From assembly GCF_008932295.1 (NCBI RefSeq), contig NZ_WBWA01000001.1:186001-250000 (forward strand): DNA of 64,000 nt. The letters run 5' to 3'. The position numbers and the translations under genes were made by a program. Positions 1 through 10,281 of this stretch are shown piece by piece; within the stretch, counting starts at the first letter, position 1, and every line of letters starts with the position of its first letter. A model generated the notes under the pieces. That model saw nothing but the letters and a program-made list of their open reading frames with translations. It did no database searches and had not been told where the DNA came from. Origin of the DNA: Brucella tritici (GTDB lineage: Bacteria; Pseudomonadota; Alphaproteobacteria; Rhizobiales; Rhizobiaceae).

Positions 1-1368
1 GCGTGAAAGTACCTCATCCAGTGCTTGGATGAATGCGTCCACATGCTCCCGCCCGCAGATCAGCGGCGGCTCAAGACGGATGACGTTTCGATTATACTCG
101 GTAAAGGCGACGAGCACCCCATGATCGCGCAGCAGATGACTGCCGATAAATCCTGGAAGCGACCCTTTCAGCTTTTCGTCTAGCATCGCCAGGACAGGTC
201 GCAGCACGACCGGCATGGTCTGTGAGAAATCATGGAACTCCAGCCCCACCATCATCCCCTTCCCGCGCACATCTTTCAAAAGCGCAGGATAGCGGCTTTG
301 CAGTTCATCCAGACGATCCAGAAGATATTCTCCAACATCGGCTGCGTTATCGATCAGATGCTCGTCGTAGAGCACGTTCAATGCTTCAATCGACGTGACG
401 CAGGCTTCGCCAATCCCGCCAAAAGTCGCCATCGCATGGATCATAGCCGTCTTGGGCGTGCCGTAGGCCTTCATATAGATGTCGCGGCGCGCGATCATAG
501 CGGCCATTGCCGTCTTTCCGCCGCCCAGCGACTTCGCCAGGGCGGTGACGTCCGGTATGACGCCATAATGCTCGAAAGCATAAAACTTCCCGGTTCGTCC
601 CAACCCACATTGCACTTCATCGGCAACCCAGATCACACCATACTGGTCGCAAAGGCTTCGCAACTTCTGCCAGAACTCAGCATCAGCCTGAATGATGCCG
701 CCGCCGCCCTGCACCGTTTCAAGCACAATCACCCCTATCTCGGGGTCAGAGCGAAATGCATTTTCAATGGCGGCTATGTCACCGAAGGGCACCCGAACGG
801 TGTTATCGACCAGCTTGAATTCGCCTCGATAGAGCCCGCCATCCGTTATGGACAAAACACCCTTGGTCTTGCCGTGGAACGAATTTTCCGCATAGACGAT
901 CTTGGGCTTTTTCGGACCGGCGGCGCGTTCAGCAACCTTGACCGCGGCTTCCATCGCTTCCGAGCCAGAAGACCCCAGAAACACCATATCGAGATCGCCC
1001 GGCGAGCAGGCCGCTATGTCATAAGCAAGAGCGGCCGCATATTGCGACATAAAGGCGATTGCGATCTCGTGGCGCATTTCTTCCTGAAATTGACGCCGTG
1101 CTTCGAGAATACGCGGGTGATTATGGCCAAAAGCCAGCGATCCGAACCCGCCGAAAAAATCGAGAATGGCGCGCCCATTCTGATCATAATAATACATGCC
1201 CTCAGCACGTTCGATCTTCACTTTGTGAAAGCCGAGCAGCTTCATGAAGTGAAGCTGGCCTGGATTGAGATGAGCTGTAAACAGTTCCGTCATCCGCGGC
1301 AGATCGAGCGCTTTCGCCTCGGCAACCGTCAACAGCTTCGGCTTTGGCGTTGTGTTCGTCTTGTTCAT
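1..1368 (-). CDS. Class III PLP-dependent aminotransferase (C-terminus cut by window edge)
   Basis: Minus-strand gene open to the window edge; at least 456 residues are visible from ATG at 1368. It reads as a class III (acetylornithine/4-aminobutyrate-like) aminotransferase: FLGSSGSEA forms the PLP phosphate cup, VADEVQCGLGRTG carries the Asp that pairs with the PLP ring nitrogen, and AKSLGGG (near residue 279) holds the Schiff-base lysine. The C-terminal part (NVIRLEPPLICG) is typical of the fold. It is the last visible gene of a five-gene operon, 8 bp after the SDR stop, so it may aminate a keto-sugar or keto-acid made by that operon. Family is certain; substrate is unknown. Confidence 0.88.
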   Translation of the reverse strand, partial: MNKTNTTPKPKLLTVAEAKALDLPRMTELFTAHLNPGQLHFMKLLGFHKVKIERAEGMYYYDQNGRAILDFFGGFGSLAFGHNHPRILEARRQFQEEMRHEIAIAFMSQYAAALAYDIAACSPGDLDMVFLGSSGSEAMEAAVKVAERAAGPKKPKIVYAENSFHGKTKGVLSITDGGLYRGEFKLVDNTVRVPFGDIAAIENAFRSDPEIGVIVLETVQGGGGIIQADAEFWQKLRSLCDQYGVIWVADEVQCGLGRTGKFYAFEHYGVIPDVTALAKSLGGGKTAMAAMIARRDIYMKAYGTPKTAMIHAMATFGGIGEACVTSIEALNVLYDEHLIDNAADVGEYLLDRLDELQSRYPALLKDVRGKGMMVGLEFHDFSQTMPVVLRPVLAMLDEKLKGSLPGFIGSHLLRDHGVLVAFTEYNRNVIRLEPPLICGREHVDAFIQALDEVLSR

Positions 1369-1376
1369 TTCTGCCC

Positions 1377-2384
1377 CTATGCCGTTTCGGAAGCCCGCAC
1401 ATCCGACGATGCAGCTCCAATTTTCTTGCGATATTCGCTATAGGCCGCGATCAGCATGTCCTCATCACGATATTGCGGTATCCAGCCAAGCTCGCGCTCG
1501 CCCTTCGAAACATCCAGAACGCACATTTCATCGGCAATCAGATATTGCTCCGGGTCCATGATCGGCATGTTCATCCAGTCGAGCAGGCCCAGCGTGCGTT
1601 TCACTGCCCAGGCGGGTGTTGGCAACAAAATGGATTTTGACCCTGCATGGCGGATCAGGTCACCGAGCAGTTTGCGGACGGGAGGCGGATTGAGCGAACC
1701 GAGATTGTAGACCTCGTTTAGAACGCCAGCCTTGAAAGCAGCACGTGCTGCCTCCGCACAATCAAACACAGAAATGAACTGATAGGGATTCCTGCCCGAG
1801 CCAATCATCGGCACTGGCAGGTTGTTATCAATCAGCTTGAACAGTTTTTCCAGAATACCGAGACGGCCCGGCCCAATGATAAGACGAGGACGAAACAGGG
1901 AGATATCCATACCCCGTGCGCGCCATTCAACAGCGAGTTCTTCGGTTTTCAGTTTGGACAAGCCATACTCACCAAGCGGCTTGCACGGATGGTCTTCTTT
2001 CTGCGGCCAGGCATAGGTGTGCCCATAAACCATATCGGTGGTGAAATGGACGAGCTTGTTCGCACCAGCCGCATCCATTGCCTTGATTATATTTTCCGCC
2101 CCGTAATAATTGACAGGAAAGAAGAAATCATGACGCTTCGCCCGGACCTGAATTGGCGAAAGCATCTTGGCGGAGAGATTGTAGACCATGTCGTCTGCAC
2201 GGATACCAACCCTGCGGATTGCTTCGGGATCGGTTACATCCGTCGCGACGAAAGCAGCATCGGCATAGTGCGGCAGATCGTTTTTCACGATATCCGCGAC
2301 AATGACTTCATGGCCATCGGCAAGGAGTTTTGGAGCGAGATAACGACCAACAAATCCATCGCCGCCGAAGATTATATGTCTCAT
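1377..2384 (-). CDS. Extended SDR, NAD-dependent sugar epimerase/dehydratase-like
   Basis: 335-residue extended short-chain dehydrogenase/reductase. The N-terminal Rossmann motif is GGDGFVGRYL (residues 8-17). A catalytic Tyr-Lys pair lies in YGLSKLK after a Thr-rich strand (HFTTDMVYG). The fold matches UDP-glucose 4-epimerase relatives. It sits between an SMR-type membrane protein (14 bp upstream) and an aminotransferase (8 bp downstream). In mycobacteria the DprE1 oxidase works with a reductase (DprE2) that completes ribose-to-arabinose epimerisation. This SDR could play that part, but it is larger and of a different SDR class than DprE2, so it may make another sugar. Substrate is inferred only. 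Confidence 0.8.
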   Translation of the reverse strand: MRHIIFGGDGFVGRYLAPKLLADGHEVIVADIVKNDLPHYADAAFVATDVTDPEAIRRVGIRADDMVYNLSAKMLSPIQVRAKRHDFFFPVNYYGAENIIKAMDAAGANKLVHFTTDMVYGHTYAWPQKEDHPCKPLGEYGLSKLKTEELAVEWRARGMDISLFRPRLIIGPGRLGILEKLFKLIDNNLPVPMIGSGRNPYQFISVFDCAEAARAAFKAGVLNEVYNLGSLNPPPVRKLLGDLIRHAGSKSILLPTPAWAVKRTLGLLDWMNMPIMDPEQYLIADEMCVLDVSKGERELGWIPQYRDEDMLIAAYSEYRKKIGAASSDVRASETA

Positions 2385-2398
2385 CGTGCCGCCCCCGT

Positions 2399-2818
2399 TT
2401 AACTATGCGTCTGCTGTTTTATATTGGCTTCCGCCGGCGGTTCGGATGACTTGCCGCTTTGTGCGATCAGCACTGTCCCGATGCAGATGAATGCGATGCC
2501 TGCGATCTTGTAGGCACCCAGTTCCTCCTTGAACAAAAGCCAGGCGAACAGGGCGACCGCGACATAGGCAAGGCTGAGGAACGGATAGGCAAACGAAAGA
2601 TCGACTTTCGACAGCACGTAAAGATGTGACGCCATCGAGATCACGAAGGTCAGCAAACCGGCAAAAATCCAGGGATTGAAGACAATCTGGAACATGCGCT
2701 GGATCAATGTTTCGGCCGAAAAGCTGATTGGTCCGAGCGTCAGCATACCATATTTCAGCATCAACTGCGCGGCGGCATTGGTCATGACCGTGAACAGGAT
2801 GAAGGGAATATATTTCAT
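2399..2818 (-). CDS. SMR/EamA-type four-helix membrane protein, possible lipid-sugar flippase subunit
   Basis: 139-residue integral membrane protein with four predicted helices (about residues 2-24, 47-67, 72-94, 102-121) and a polar C-terminal tail. Size and pattern fit the small multidrug resistance/EamA superfamily, including ArnE/ArnF, which flip undecaprenyl-phosphate aminoarabinose. The ATG at 2818 is preferred over a longer reading because AGGAAA lies just upstream and the longer frame would overlap the preceding gene. It lies 8 bp after the DprE1-like oxidase. Next to a UbiA-type glycosyl-carrier enzyme, a flippase role is more likely than drug efflux, but this is inference from neighbourhood. 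Confidence 0.75.
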   Translation of the reverse strand: MKYIPFILFTVMTNAAAQLMLKYGMLTLGPISFSAETLIQRMFQIVFNPWIFAGLLTFVISMASHLYVLSKVDLSFAYPFLSLAYVAVALFAWLLFKEELGAYKIAGIAFICIGTVLIAQSGKSSEPPAEANIKQQTHS

Positions 2819-2826
2819 CACGTTTC

Positions 2827-4140
2827 CTAACCTGCTGCACCGAGCATCAATGCCGTGCGGCGCCAGAAATTGGAGTTGAAAGCCTTGTCGCGAAAAGCTT
2901 CGAAAGCGCGCCAACGCGGATAACTTGCAGCAAAAACTTCCGCGCTCATCCTGTGATCCTTATACGGATTGACCCGGCCACCGGCTTCCACGGTCATCCG
3001 GTCCAGACGATCCAACAGTTCCAGCGTCTTGCCGCCACGATTGGGGAAATCCATCGTCAGCGTATATCCCGGCATCGGAAATGACATGAGGCCAGGAGAT
3101 TTCACTGAGCCGAAACGCTTGAGCACAGTCAGGAAAGAGACCTGCCCCGCAACACGGCTTGCCTCCAGCATCGCAGGAATAATCGTTCGGGCTGCGTCGA
3201 ACGGAATGATACTTTGATGCTGGTAAAGCCCTGCCGGACCGTAAAGCCTGTTCCAGTTTCTGACGCCGTCGAGTGGATAGAAGAAGCTTTGATACGGCAC
3301 TCTACGCGCTGTCTTCAGTTGCTTCTTGCGCTGGAAATAGGCCGCATTGAAAAGCGCCAGACTTGACTTGTTCAAAAGCGAGAATGGCAATTCAAACGGC
3401 ACCCCAAACCGCCCGGCTGGCGAAAAAGAGCCATTCCGCGCGGCCACATGATTACCAACTATCAACAGGCCCCGGCCATCGGAGAGCTGATCCACCCAGG
3501 CAACAGCATATTCATTTTCGTGATCCGCCACCTCGGCCATATCAAAATATGCCTCAAGATCGCGGAAAGGCCGAACCTTCTCTTCGACGTCGAGACCGCC
3601 CACCCGCATGAGCCGGATCGTTGCGCGAAGAATTAATCCAGTCAGCCCCATCCCGCCGATTGTGGCCCGGAACAGGTCAATATTTTCCGCATCGGAACAT
3701 CTGTAATGGACACCGTCCGAGCGAAGCAGTTCCACCCACTCAACATGACACCCGAAACTACCCCGCCGGTGATGATTTTTGCCATGCACGTCATTGGCGA
3801 TGGCGCCACCGAGCGTCACAAACTGGGTGCCGGGTGTGACAGGCACGAAATAACCATATGGGCCAATATGGGCGATGATCTCACTCAAAAGCACGCCACT
3901 CTCAGCCGTCAGCAATCCCTTATCGCGATCGAAGTGCAGTATCTTTTTTTGCGCCTGCATGGGCACAAGGAAGCCCGCATCATTATGGCAGCTATCGCCG
4001 TAGGAGCGACCATTCCCGAACGGCAACAAGCTCGCATCGCCGGGCAAGGCTCGCGTGAAATCAGTTTCCAGCCTCTCCAGCGGAAGGTACTGCCGCTTTC
4101 GTCGATCAATGCGGCCAAAACTGTCGAAGGATCGTTCCAT
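2827..4140 (-). CDS. FAD-binding oxidoreductase, DprE1-like (decaprenylphosphoryl-ribose oxidase family)
   Basis: 437-residue vanillyl-alcohol-oxidase-fold flavoenzyme. FAD-binding motifs GNGRSYGD and TPGTQFVTLGGAIANDVHGK followed by NHHRRGSFG closely match the DprE1 signature, including the GKNHH stretch. DprE1 oxidises C2 of polyprenyl-phosphate ribose, the first half of epimerisation to arabinose. The start at 4140 is chosen because TGATG joins the upstream stop to this ATG, implying translational coupling; a 21-codon extension inside the upstream gene is unlikely. Operon context with a UbiA-type transferase supports a lipid-linked pentose substrate. Membership in the DprE1-like family is strong; the exact sugar is not proven. 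Confidence 0.85.
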   Translation of the reverse strand: MERSFDSFGRIDRRKRQYLPLERLETDFTRALPGDASLLPFGNGRSYGDSCHNDAGFLVPMQAQKKILHFDRDKGLLTAESGVLLSEIIAHIGPYGYFVPVTPGTQFVTLGGAIANDVHGKNHHRRGSFGCHVEWVELLRSDGVHYRCSDAENIDLFRATIGGMGLTGLILRATIRLMRVGGLDVEEKVRPFRDLEAYFDMAEVADHENEYAVAWVDQLSDGRGLLIVGNHVAARNGSFSPAGRFGVPFELPFSLLNKSSLALFNAAYFQRKKQLKTARRVPYQSFFYPLDGVRNWNRLYGPAGLYQHQSIIPFDAARTIIPAMLEASRVAGQVSFLTVLKRFGSVKSPGLMSFPMPGYTLTMDFPNRGGKTLELLDRLDRMTVEAGGRVNPYKDHRMSAEVFAASYPRWRAFEAFRDKAFNSNFWRRTALMLGAAG

Positions 4141-5579
4141 CAGCGCATACCAGCCACAAGAAGCAGCACCGCACCAAGCGCGATGACAACCTGACTGCGC
4201 CAATCCCTGGCAATGAAGAGCACCGGGTCGTCATCCATGTCGCCCCGATGCGCCAATATCCACACACGCACATTGATATAGAGTACTATCGGACCAAGCG
4301 GCCATATCAGCCAGGGATAGGTGTAGAGCGTCTTGACGGCATCGCTATTGATATAAAGCGCCAGAACCAGTGCTGCGGTAAATGCAGCCGCAACCCCACA
4401 CTGCCCAACAATATCGCGATCTTCAGGGCGGTAGCCTCGCCCCAAAATCCGGTCCTTTTCTGTCACTGTAGCGCCCTGCAACTCGACATAACGTTTCACC
4501 AGCGCCAGCGACAGAAAGAAGAACATGGCAAATGCCATCAGCCAGAACGACGGCGGAATATAGGAAGCCGCCGACCCTCCCAACAGCCGCAGGCTGTAAA
4601 GCCCTGCGAGGCAAATCACATCTCCCAACAACATGCGTTTCAAGGCGAAAGTATAGGCGGTCGTGAAAGCCAGATAGGTGACAATTGCGAGCGTAAAGGC
4701 GGATGGGAGGAAGAAGCAGACGAAAGCCGTCAGAACCAATAACAGCGCCGCAACACCTAGACCAAAAGGAATGGATATCTGTCCGCGTGCAAAAGGTCGC
4801 TGATTTTTTCGCGCATGTCTTCGATCCACCGGAAGATCAACAATGTCATTGACGATATAGATCGCAGACGCTGTAGCAGAGAAGGCGATGAATGCCAGAC
4901 AAGACGCAATCAACACGTCGGGTTTCAATATGTCATGCGCCAGAATGGCCGGCACAAAGACAAGCAGGTTCTTCAACCACTGATGAACACGCAGCATACG
5001 AACATAGGTTCTAATAGTCGGCTTCTCACCACTGAAAAGTTTGCAGCCAGTCCGTTGCTGGAAATGTGCCGCCGCGCGATCGGGCGCGACAACGACCGCC
5101 TGTCGGGCTGCATCGAAAACCGGCAGGTCATCACGATCATTTCCGGCATAGTCAAACCCCTGTCGTTCATAGTGTTCGACAAGCAGATTGGCCTTGCGTT
5201 CCGCCGAAAGATTGGTCGTGCCGGAGGTCGAATAGACGGCGCTGAAAATCCCAAGCTCGGACGCAACGGCCTTGGCCATCGGTTCTGCCGCCGCTGTTGC
5301 CAGCACCAAAGTTCGTCCCGATGCGTGTTCGCTGCGCAGAAACTCCAGAAACTCGGTTCGATAGGGAAGTCGCGATGCATCGAGCGTGATGCGTTCGGCC
5401 ACCTGCCGCTTGAGATAGGCCTTACCCGAGAACAGCCAAACCGGCAGCATGAAGACGAACAGGATGTTCTTCTTCAAAAGAAGAAAAATGCCCTCCCACA
5501 GCAGATCGGTCGAAACCAGCGTTCCGTCCAGGTCGACTGCCAGCGGCACATCCTTGCTGTTCTGCCCCCGCGTGTCCAT
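4140..5579 (-). CDS. HAD phosphatase-UbiA prenyltransferase fusion (polyprenyl-phosphate phosphoribose synthase-like)
   Basis: 479-residue two-domain protein. Residues about 10-180 form a HAD hydrolase: nucleophile motif VDLDGTL (Asp16/Asp18), motif II LVLATAA, and acidic motif GNDRDDLP. Residues about 190-479 form a multi-helix UbiA domain with the metal-diphosphate motif NDIVDLPVD and a Y-x-LR-x-LGG motif typical of phosphoribosyl-polyprenyl-phosphate synthases. Mycobacteria use separate UbiA (Rv3806c) and phosphatase (Rv3807c) proteins to make polyprenyl-phosphate ribose; here one protein could transfer phosphoribose from PRPP and remove the 5-phosphate. It is first in the operon and overlaps the DprE1-like gene by one base (TGATG). 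Ubiquinone UbiA proteins lack the HAD domain. Confidence 0.85.
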   Translation of the reverse strand: MDTRGQNSKDVPLAVDLDGTLVSTDLLWEGIFLLLKKNILFVFMLPVWLFSGKAYLKRQVAERITLDASRLPYRTEFLEFLRSEHASGRTLVLATAAAEPMAKAVASELGIFSAVYSTSGTTNLSAERKANLLVEHYERQGFDYAGNDRDDLPVFDAARQAVVVAPDRAAAHFQQRTGCKLFSGEKPTIRTYVRMLRVHQWLKNLLVFVPAILAHDILKPDVLIASCLAFIAFSATASAIYIVNDIVDLPVDRRHARKNQRPFARGQISIPFGLGVAALLLVLTAFVCFFLPSAFTLAIVTYLAFTTAYTFALKRMLLGDVICLAGLYSLRLLGGSAASYIPPSFWLMAFAMFFFLSLALVKRYVELQGATVTEKDRILGRGYRPEDRDIVGQCGVAAAFTAALVLALYINSDAVKTLYTYPWLIWPLGPIVLYINVRVWILAHRGDMDDDPVLFIARDWRSQVVIALGAVLLLVAGMR

Positions 5580-5836
5580 TTTCAGCCCTTTTTTCGCTCA
5601 GGCGTGAATGCGGTTCGATCAACCTTTTTCGCCTAAGCCCCCTGTCGTAAAGGGATAGAGGCAGAAACCAAATGAAAAATGAATTTTTTCGATACAATCA
5701 ATAATTGATTAGCTGAATACAATTTCTGCTTAAAATTTTCTCAATAGCCAGGTTACGACATAATGCCAACGGTCTGCATCACTCATGTGTCGCAAAACGA
5801 GACCGCAACGTCAACGCCTTCTCCATCACGGAAGGC

Positions 5837-5864
5837 TTCGGCGCCGGTGTCCCGCGGCGCCGAA
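5837..5864 (-). terminator. Hairpin downstream of nrdF
   Basis: Perfect 9-bp inverted repeat TTCGGCGCC / GGCGCCGAA with a 10-nt loop, starting 7 bp beyond the nrdF stop. No U-tract follows on the minus strand, so it may be an RNA 3'-end stabiliser or a weak terminator. The rest of the 291-bp gap (5580-5836) is AT-rich, especially 5660-5745, and probably carries the promoter of the HAD-UbiA operon; I see no gene there. Confidence 0.45.
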
Positions 5865-5870
5865 ATGCCA

Positions 5871-6872
<1,002 letters not shown>

Positions 6873-9092
6873 TCAGAGGGCGCAGGAAACGCAGCCCTGC
6901 ACTTCCGTGCCGGAAAGCGCCATCTGGCGCAGGCGAATGTAATAGATAGTCTTGATGCCCTTCTTCCACGCGTAGATCTGCGCACGGTTGATGTCGCGGG
7001 TGGTTGCCGTATCGCGGAAGAACAATGTCAGAGACAGGCCCTGATCGACGTGCTGCGTCGCCGCCGCGTAAGTGTCGATGATCTTTTCCGGCCCGATCTC
7101 ATAAGCATCCTGATAGTAGTCGAGATTGTCATTGGTCATGAAAGCTGCCGGATAGTAGACGCGGCCGATCTTTCCTTCCTTGCGTATCTCGATCTTCGAC
7201 ACAATCGGATGAATCGATGACGTCGAATGATTGATGTAGGAGATCGAACCTGTTGGCGGCACGGCCTGAAGGTTCTGGTTATAAAGCCCGCCCTCCATCA
7301 CCGCGTTTTTCAGGTCGCGCCAGTCGTCCTGCGACGGGATCGCAATGCCAGCCTTTTCGAAGATTTCACGAACCTTTTCCGTCGCCGGTTCCCAAAGCTG
7401 CTCGGTATATTTATCGAAATATTCACCCGACGCATATTTGGATTTCTCGAAACCCTTGAACGATTTCCCCGTTTCCACCGCAATCAGGTTCGATGCGCGG
7501 ATCGCGTGATAGGTCACCGTATAGAAATAGATATTCGTGAAATCGACACCTTCATCGGAACCGTAGTAAATCCGCTCGCGGGCGAGATAACCATGCAAAT
7601 TCATCTGGCCGAGACCGATAGCATGGCTTTCATCATTCCCTCGGGCGACTGACGGCACGGAACCGATATGGCTCATATCGGAAACTGCAGTCAGGGCGCG
7701 GATGGAGGTCTCGATGGTCTTGCCGAAATCTGACGAGTCCATCGCCGATGCAATGTTGAGCGAACCCAGATTGCACGAAATATCCTTGCCGAGATAATCA
7801 TAGGAAAGGTCTTCGCCGAAGATGCTCGCCTCACTCACCTGCAGGATTTCCGAACAGAGATTGCTCATGGTGATGCGCCCGTCGATCGGATTGGCGCGAT
7901 TCACCGTGTCCTCGAACATGATGTAGGGATAACCGGACTCGAACTGGATTTCCGCCAGCACCTGAAAGAACTCGCGTGCATTGATCTTCTTCTTGGCAAT
8001 ACGCGCATCGTCGACCATTTCCCGATATTTTTCGGTAACCGAAATCTCGGTCAGTGGTGCGCCGTAAACCCGCTCCACATCGTAGGGCGAGAAGAGGTAC
8101 ATATCCTCGTTGTTCTTCGCGAGTTCGAAGGTAATGTCTGGAATGACCACACCAAGCGACAAGGTTTTAATGCGGATTTTCTCGTCCGCGTTTTCGCGCT
8201 TCGTATCCAGAAAACGCATGATATCCGGGTGGTGTGCGTGCAGATAGACAGCGCCAGCGCCTTGCCGCGCGCCAAGCTGATTGGCGTAGGAAAAGGAATC
8301 CTCAAGAAGCTTCATCACCGGAATGATGCCGGACGACTGGTTCTGGATTTGCTTGATAGGGGCGCCCGCCTCGCGAATATTGGTGAGGCTCAGGGCCACC
8401 CCGCCGCCCCGCTTCGACAATTGCAGAGCCGAGTTGATGGAGCGGCCGATGGACTCCATATTGTCCTCAACGCGCAGCAGAAAACACGAGACGAGTTCGC
8501 CGCGCTGTTTCTTTCCCGCATTAAGGAATGTAGGCGTCGCAGGCTGGTAGCGGCCTGAAATGATCTCATCAACGAGATCGCGCGCAAGCTGCTCATTACC
8601 GCGCGCCAGCGCCAGCGCCACCATACAGACGCGATCCTCATAACGCTCCAGATAGCGCTTTCCGTCGAAGGTCTTCAGCGTATAGCTGGTGTAATATTTG
8701 AATGCGCCGAGAAAGGTCGGGAAACGGAATTTCTTCGCATAGGCTTCGTCGAAAAGATCACGCACGAAATTGAAGGAATACTGGTCCAGTACTTCCTGTT
8801 CGTAATAGCCTTCGGCCACCAGATAATCGAGCTTTTCCCGCAAGTTATGGAAAAAGACTGTGTTCTGGTTCACGTGCTGAAGGAAATACTGGCGTGCAGC
8901 CTGCCGGTCGCGATCAAGCTGGATTTTTCCCTCGTCATCGTAAAGGTTCAGCATCGCGTTGAGCGCGTGATAATCCAGCCCGTCCGAGGATTTTGCCGGT
9001 TTGTTGCTGTTGGAAGTCGCCGCTTGAGGCGCATCCTGCGCCACTGGCCGTGCCTCGCGCTCTCGGATCAAGGTCGTGTCTGCCGTGTCCAA
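6873..9092 (-). CDS. nrdE: Class Ib ribonucleotide reductase, alpha subunit NrdE
   Basis: 739-residue catalytic subunit for reduction of ribonucleotides to deoxyribonucleotides. Visible landmarks are the N-terminal RNR domain ([13 protein letters not shown]), the active-site Cys region LVSCFLLR, the motif [11 protein letters not shown], the glycyl/thiyl barrel segment NLCSEILQ, and the C-terminal redox pair CVSCAL that takes electrons from NrdH. The frame begins with a TTG at 9092, overlapping the end of nrdI by 25 bp; GGA lies 8 bp upstream and no ATG is in frame further up, so the start is uncertain within the first 45 residues, which are low-complexity. Confidence 0.96.
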   Translation of the reverse strand: MDTADTTLIREREARPVAQDAPQAATSNSNKPAKSSDGLDYHALNAMLNLYDDEGKIQLDRDRQAARQYFLQHVNQNTVFFHNLREKLDYLVAEGYYEQEVLDQYSFNFVRDLFDEAYAKKFRFPTFLGAFKYYTSYTLKTFDGKRYLERYEDRVCMVALALARGNEQLARDLVDEIISGRYQPATPTFLNAGKKQRGELVSCFLLRVEDNMESIGRSINSALQLSKRGGGVALSLTNIREAGAPIKQIQNQSSGIIPVMKLLEDSFSYANQLGARQGAGAVYLHAHHPDIMRFLDTKRENADEKIRIKTLSLGVVIPDITFELAKNNEDMYLFSPYDVERVYGAPLTEISVTEKYREMVDDARIAKKKINAREFFQVLAEIQFESGYPYIMFEDTVNRANPIDGRITMSNLCSEILQVSEASIFGEDLSYDYLGKDISCNLGSLNIASAMDSSDFGKTIETSIRALTAVSDMSHIGSVPSVARGNDESHAIGLGQMNLHGYLARERIYYGSDEGVDFTNIYFYTVTYHAIRASNLIAVETGKSFKGFEKSKYASGEYFDKYTEQLWEPATEKVREIFEKAGIAIPSQDDWRDLKNAVMEGGLYNQNLQAVPPTGSISYINHSTSSIHPIVSKIEIRKEGKIGRVYYPAAFMTNDNLDYYQDAYEIGPEKIIDTYAAATQHVDQGLSLTLFFRDTATTRDINRAQIYAWKKGIKTIYYIRLRQMALSGTEVQGCVSCAL

Positions 9093-9475
9093 AATCGTTC
9101 CATCCCGTTTTTGACATTGCCAATGTCCTCATCGGTTCCCAGAAGCTCGAAGCGGTAGAGATAGGGAACCTGACATTTGGCAGAGATAATGTTACCGGCG
9201 ATACAGAATGCCTCGCCGAAATTGCTATTTCCCGCGGCAATCACGCCGCGGATGAAAGAGCGGTTGGTCTCATCGTTGAGGAAGCGGATCACAGGCTTTG
9301 GGACAGCGCCCTTAGAGCCGCCACCACCATATGTGGGCGTCACGAGCACGAATGGCTCGCGCACCTGCAATCCGCCTGAACCGTCCATCGGGATACGGTT
9401 CGACCGCATTCCAAGCCGCTCGACAAACCGGTGCGTATTTTCCGACCGGCTGGAGAAATAGACGATCAGGCTCAT
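9068..9475 (-). CDS. nrdI: Flavodoxin-like NrdI, class Ib RNR activation protein
   Basis: 135-residue flavodoxin-like protein. It starts with [13 protein letters not shown], the FMN phosphate-binding loop, and has the TPTYGGGG loop and [10 protein letters not shown] motif specific to NrdI. NrdI supplies the oxidant needed to assemble the manganese-tyrosyl radical cofactor of NrdF. It lies 13 bp after nrdH and its 3' end overlaps the nrdE start, the standard nrdHIEF order. Confidence 0.96.
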   Translation of the reverse strand: MSLIVYFSSRSENTHRFVERLGMRSNRIPMDGSGGLQVREPFVLVTPTYGGGGSKGAVPKPVIRFLNDETNRSFIRGVIAAGNSNFGEAFCIAGNIISAKCQVPYLYRFELLGTDEDIGNVKNGMERFWTRQTRP

Positions 9476-9488
9476 GTGACCGCAGCCC

Positions 9489-9710
9489 TCAGGCGAGCGC
9501 GCTGATCATGTCCGGCCGGAAGCCCGCCCAATGGGATTCACCTGCCACAACAACCGGCACCTGGCGATAACCCATGCCCTGAACGAGATGGAAAGCATCG
9601 GCATCGGCAGAGATATCGATGACCTCATATTCGATGCCCTGGCGGTCGAGGGCGCGTGTGGTGGCGGTGCACTGAACGCAGGCGGGCTTGCTGTAAACGG
9701 TGACGTTCAT
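9489..9710 (-). CDS. nrdH: NrdH glutaredoxin-like redoxin
   Basis: 73-residue thioredoxin-fold protein with the redox motif CVQC at residues 11-14 and the cis-Pro segment YRQVPVV. It ends in the WAGFRPDMI motif diagnostic of NrdH, which is reduced by thioredoxin reductase. It provides electrons to NrdE. ATG at 9710 has a purine-rich GAGGAAAAA directly upstream; longer readings cross the upstream repeat and are rejected. First gene of the operon, about 385 bp downstream of the cobalamin riboswitch on the same strand. Confidence 0.96.
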   Translation of the reverse strand: MNVTVYSKPACVQCTATTRALDRQGIEYEVIDISADADAFHLVQGMGYRQVPVVVAGESHWAGFRPDMISALA

Positions 9711-9725
9711 TTTTTCCTCACTGGA

Positions 9726-9770
9726 GCATGTCTCCCAAAAGTGGGAACCGGTTTTGGGGTCAAGACATGC
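9726..9770. repeat. Dispersed palindromic repeat, copy A
   Basis: Arms GCATGTC (9726-9732) and GACATGC (9764-9770) enclose the core AAAAGTGGGAACCGGTTTTG. Followed by ATAAAAACAA, as in the copy near 57494. It sits 15 nt upstream of the nrdH start codon, inside the presumed nrd leader. Related copies are near 50586, 57494 and 60646. Confidence 0.75.
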
Positions 9771-10094
9771 ATAAAAACAAAGAGATAGAGCATTTCCAAC
9801 GGTTCGGTTTAAACTGGAATACTCTCGATAGGAGACGCAAAGAGCCGTTCGCGCATCGCAAGATGCGCGTCGAAAGACATGAGAAACGGGATCGGCCGGC
9901 CGCAACAACAAGCAGCCTGACCGCAACAAACTATGCCTCGAAGGGAGGACCGGAACCGAAACTGAATATACTGGACATGGACTTCACCCCGAAGCTATGA
10001 GCGGGAAGTTCGGGGCAGCAATCTGCAAGGCAATAGTTTGCCACACATAATTGCGCGCCAACCGGACACCCCGCCCGTGGACGTACTCGTTCAA

Positions 10095-10272
10095 GGCAGG
10101 TCTCCTGGCTCACGGATCAACGTCCTGTCCGCCTTCCCAGCCAAAGCCAGTGACGTGATGAACAGAACTCTCCGCTTACAGTTGCGGGGGCAGCTCCGGC
10201 ATTGTCCCATCCATCATGAAAGAAACGCACCGGATTCCCGTCTTAGCTTTCGACCCAACGAATCGAAAGAAC
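10095..10272 (-). promoter_or_regulatory. Cobalamin (B12) riboswitch upstream of nrdHIEF
   Basis: Read on the minus strand from about 10272 down, the sequence has all parts of a cobalamin riboswitch in order: GGTTC opening, AAGACGGGAATCCGGTGC, CCGGAGCTGCCCCCGCAACT then GTAAGCGG, GTCACTGG, GGGAAGGCGG, and the terminal B12 box AGCCAGGAGACCTGCC (10110-10095). The next gene on this strand is nrdH. Riboswitch binding of adenosylcobalamin normally lowers expression, so this likely reduces the class Ib enzyme when B12 is available. The 385 nt between aptamer and nrdH argue for transcriptional rather than SD-masking control. A GC-rich stem (CCCCGAA / TTCGGGG, about 9988-10016) lies between but has no U-tract. 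Confidence 0.93.
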
Positions 10273-10281
10273 CTAGAACAC

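Noticed and set aside
232-1443. 403-codon plus-strand frame
   Set aside because: Antisense to the aminotransferase, which has all PLP motifs; no domain in the plus frame.
9931-10113. 60-codon minus-strand frame after the riboswitch (possible B12-controlled small protein)
   Set aside because: Starts with GTG inside the B12 box, no ribosome site and no membrane or metal-binding pattern.
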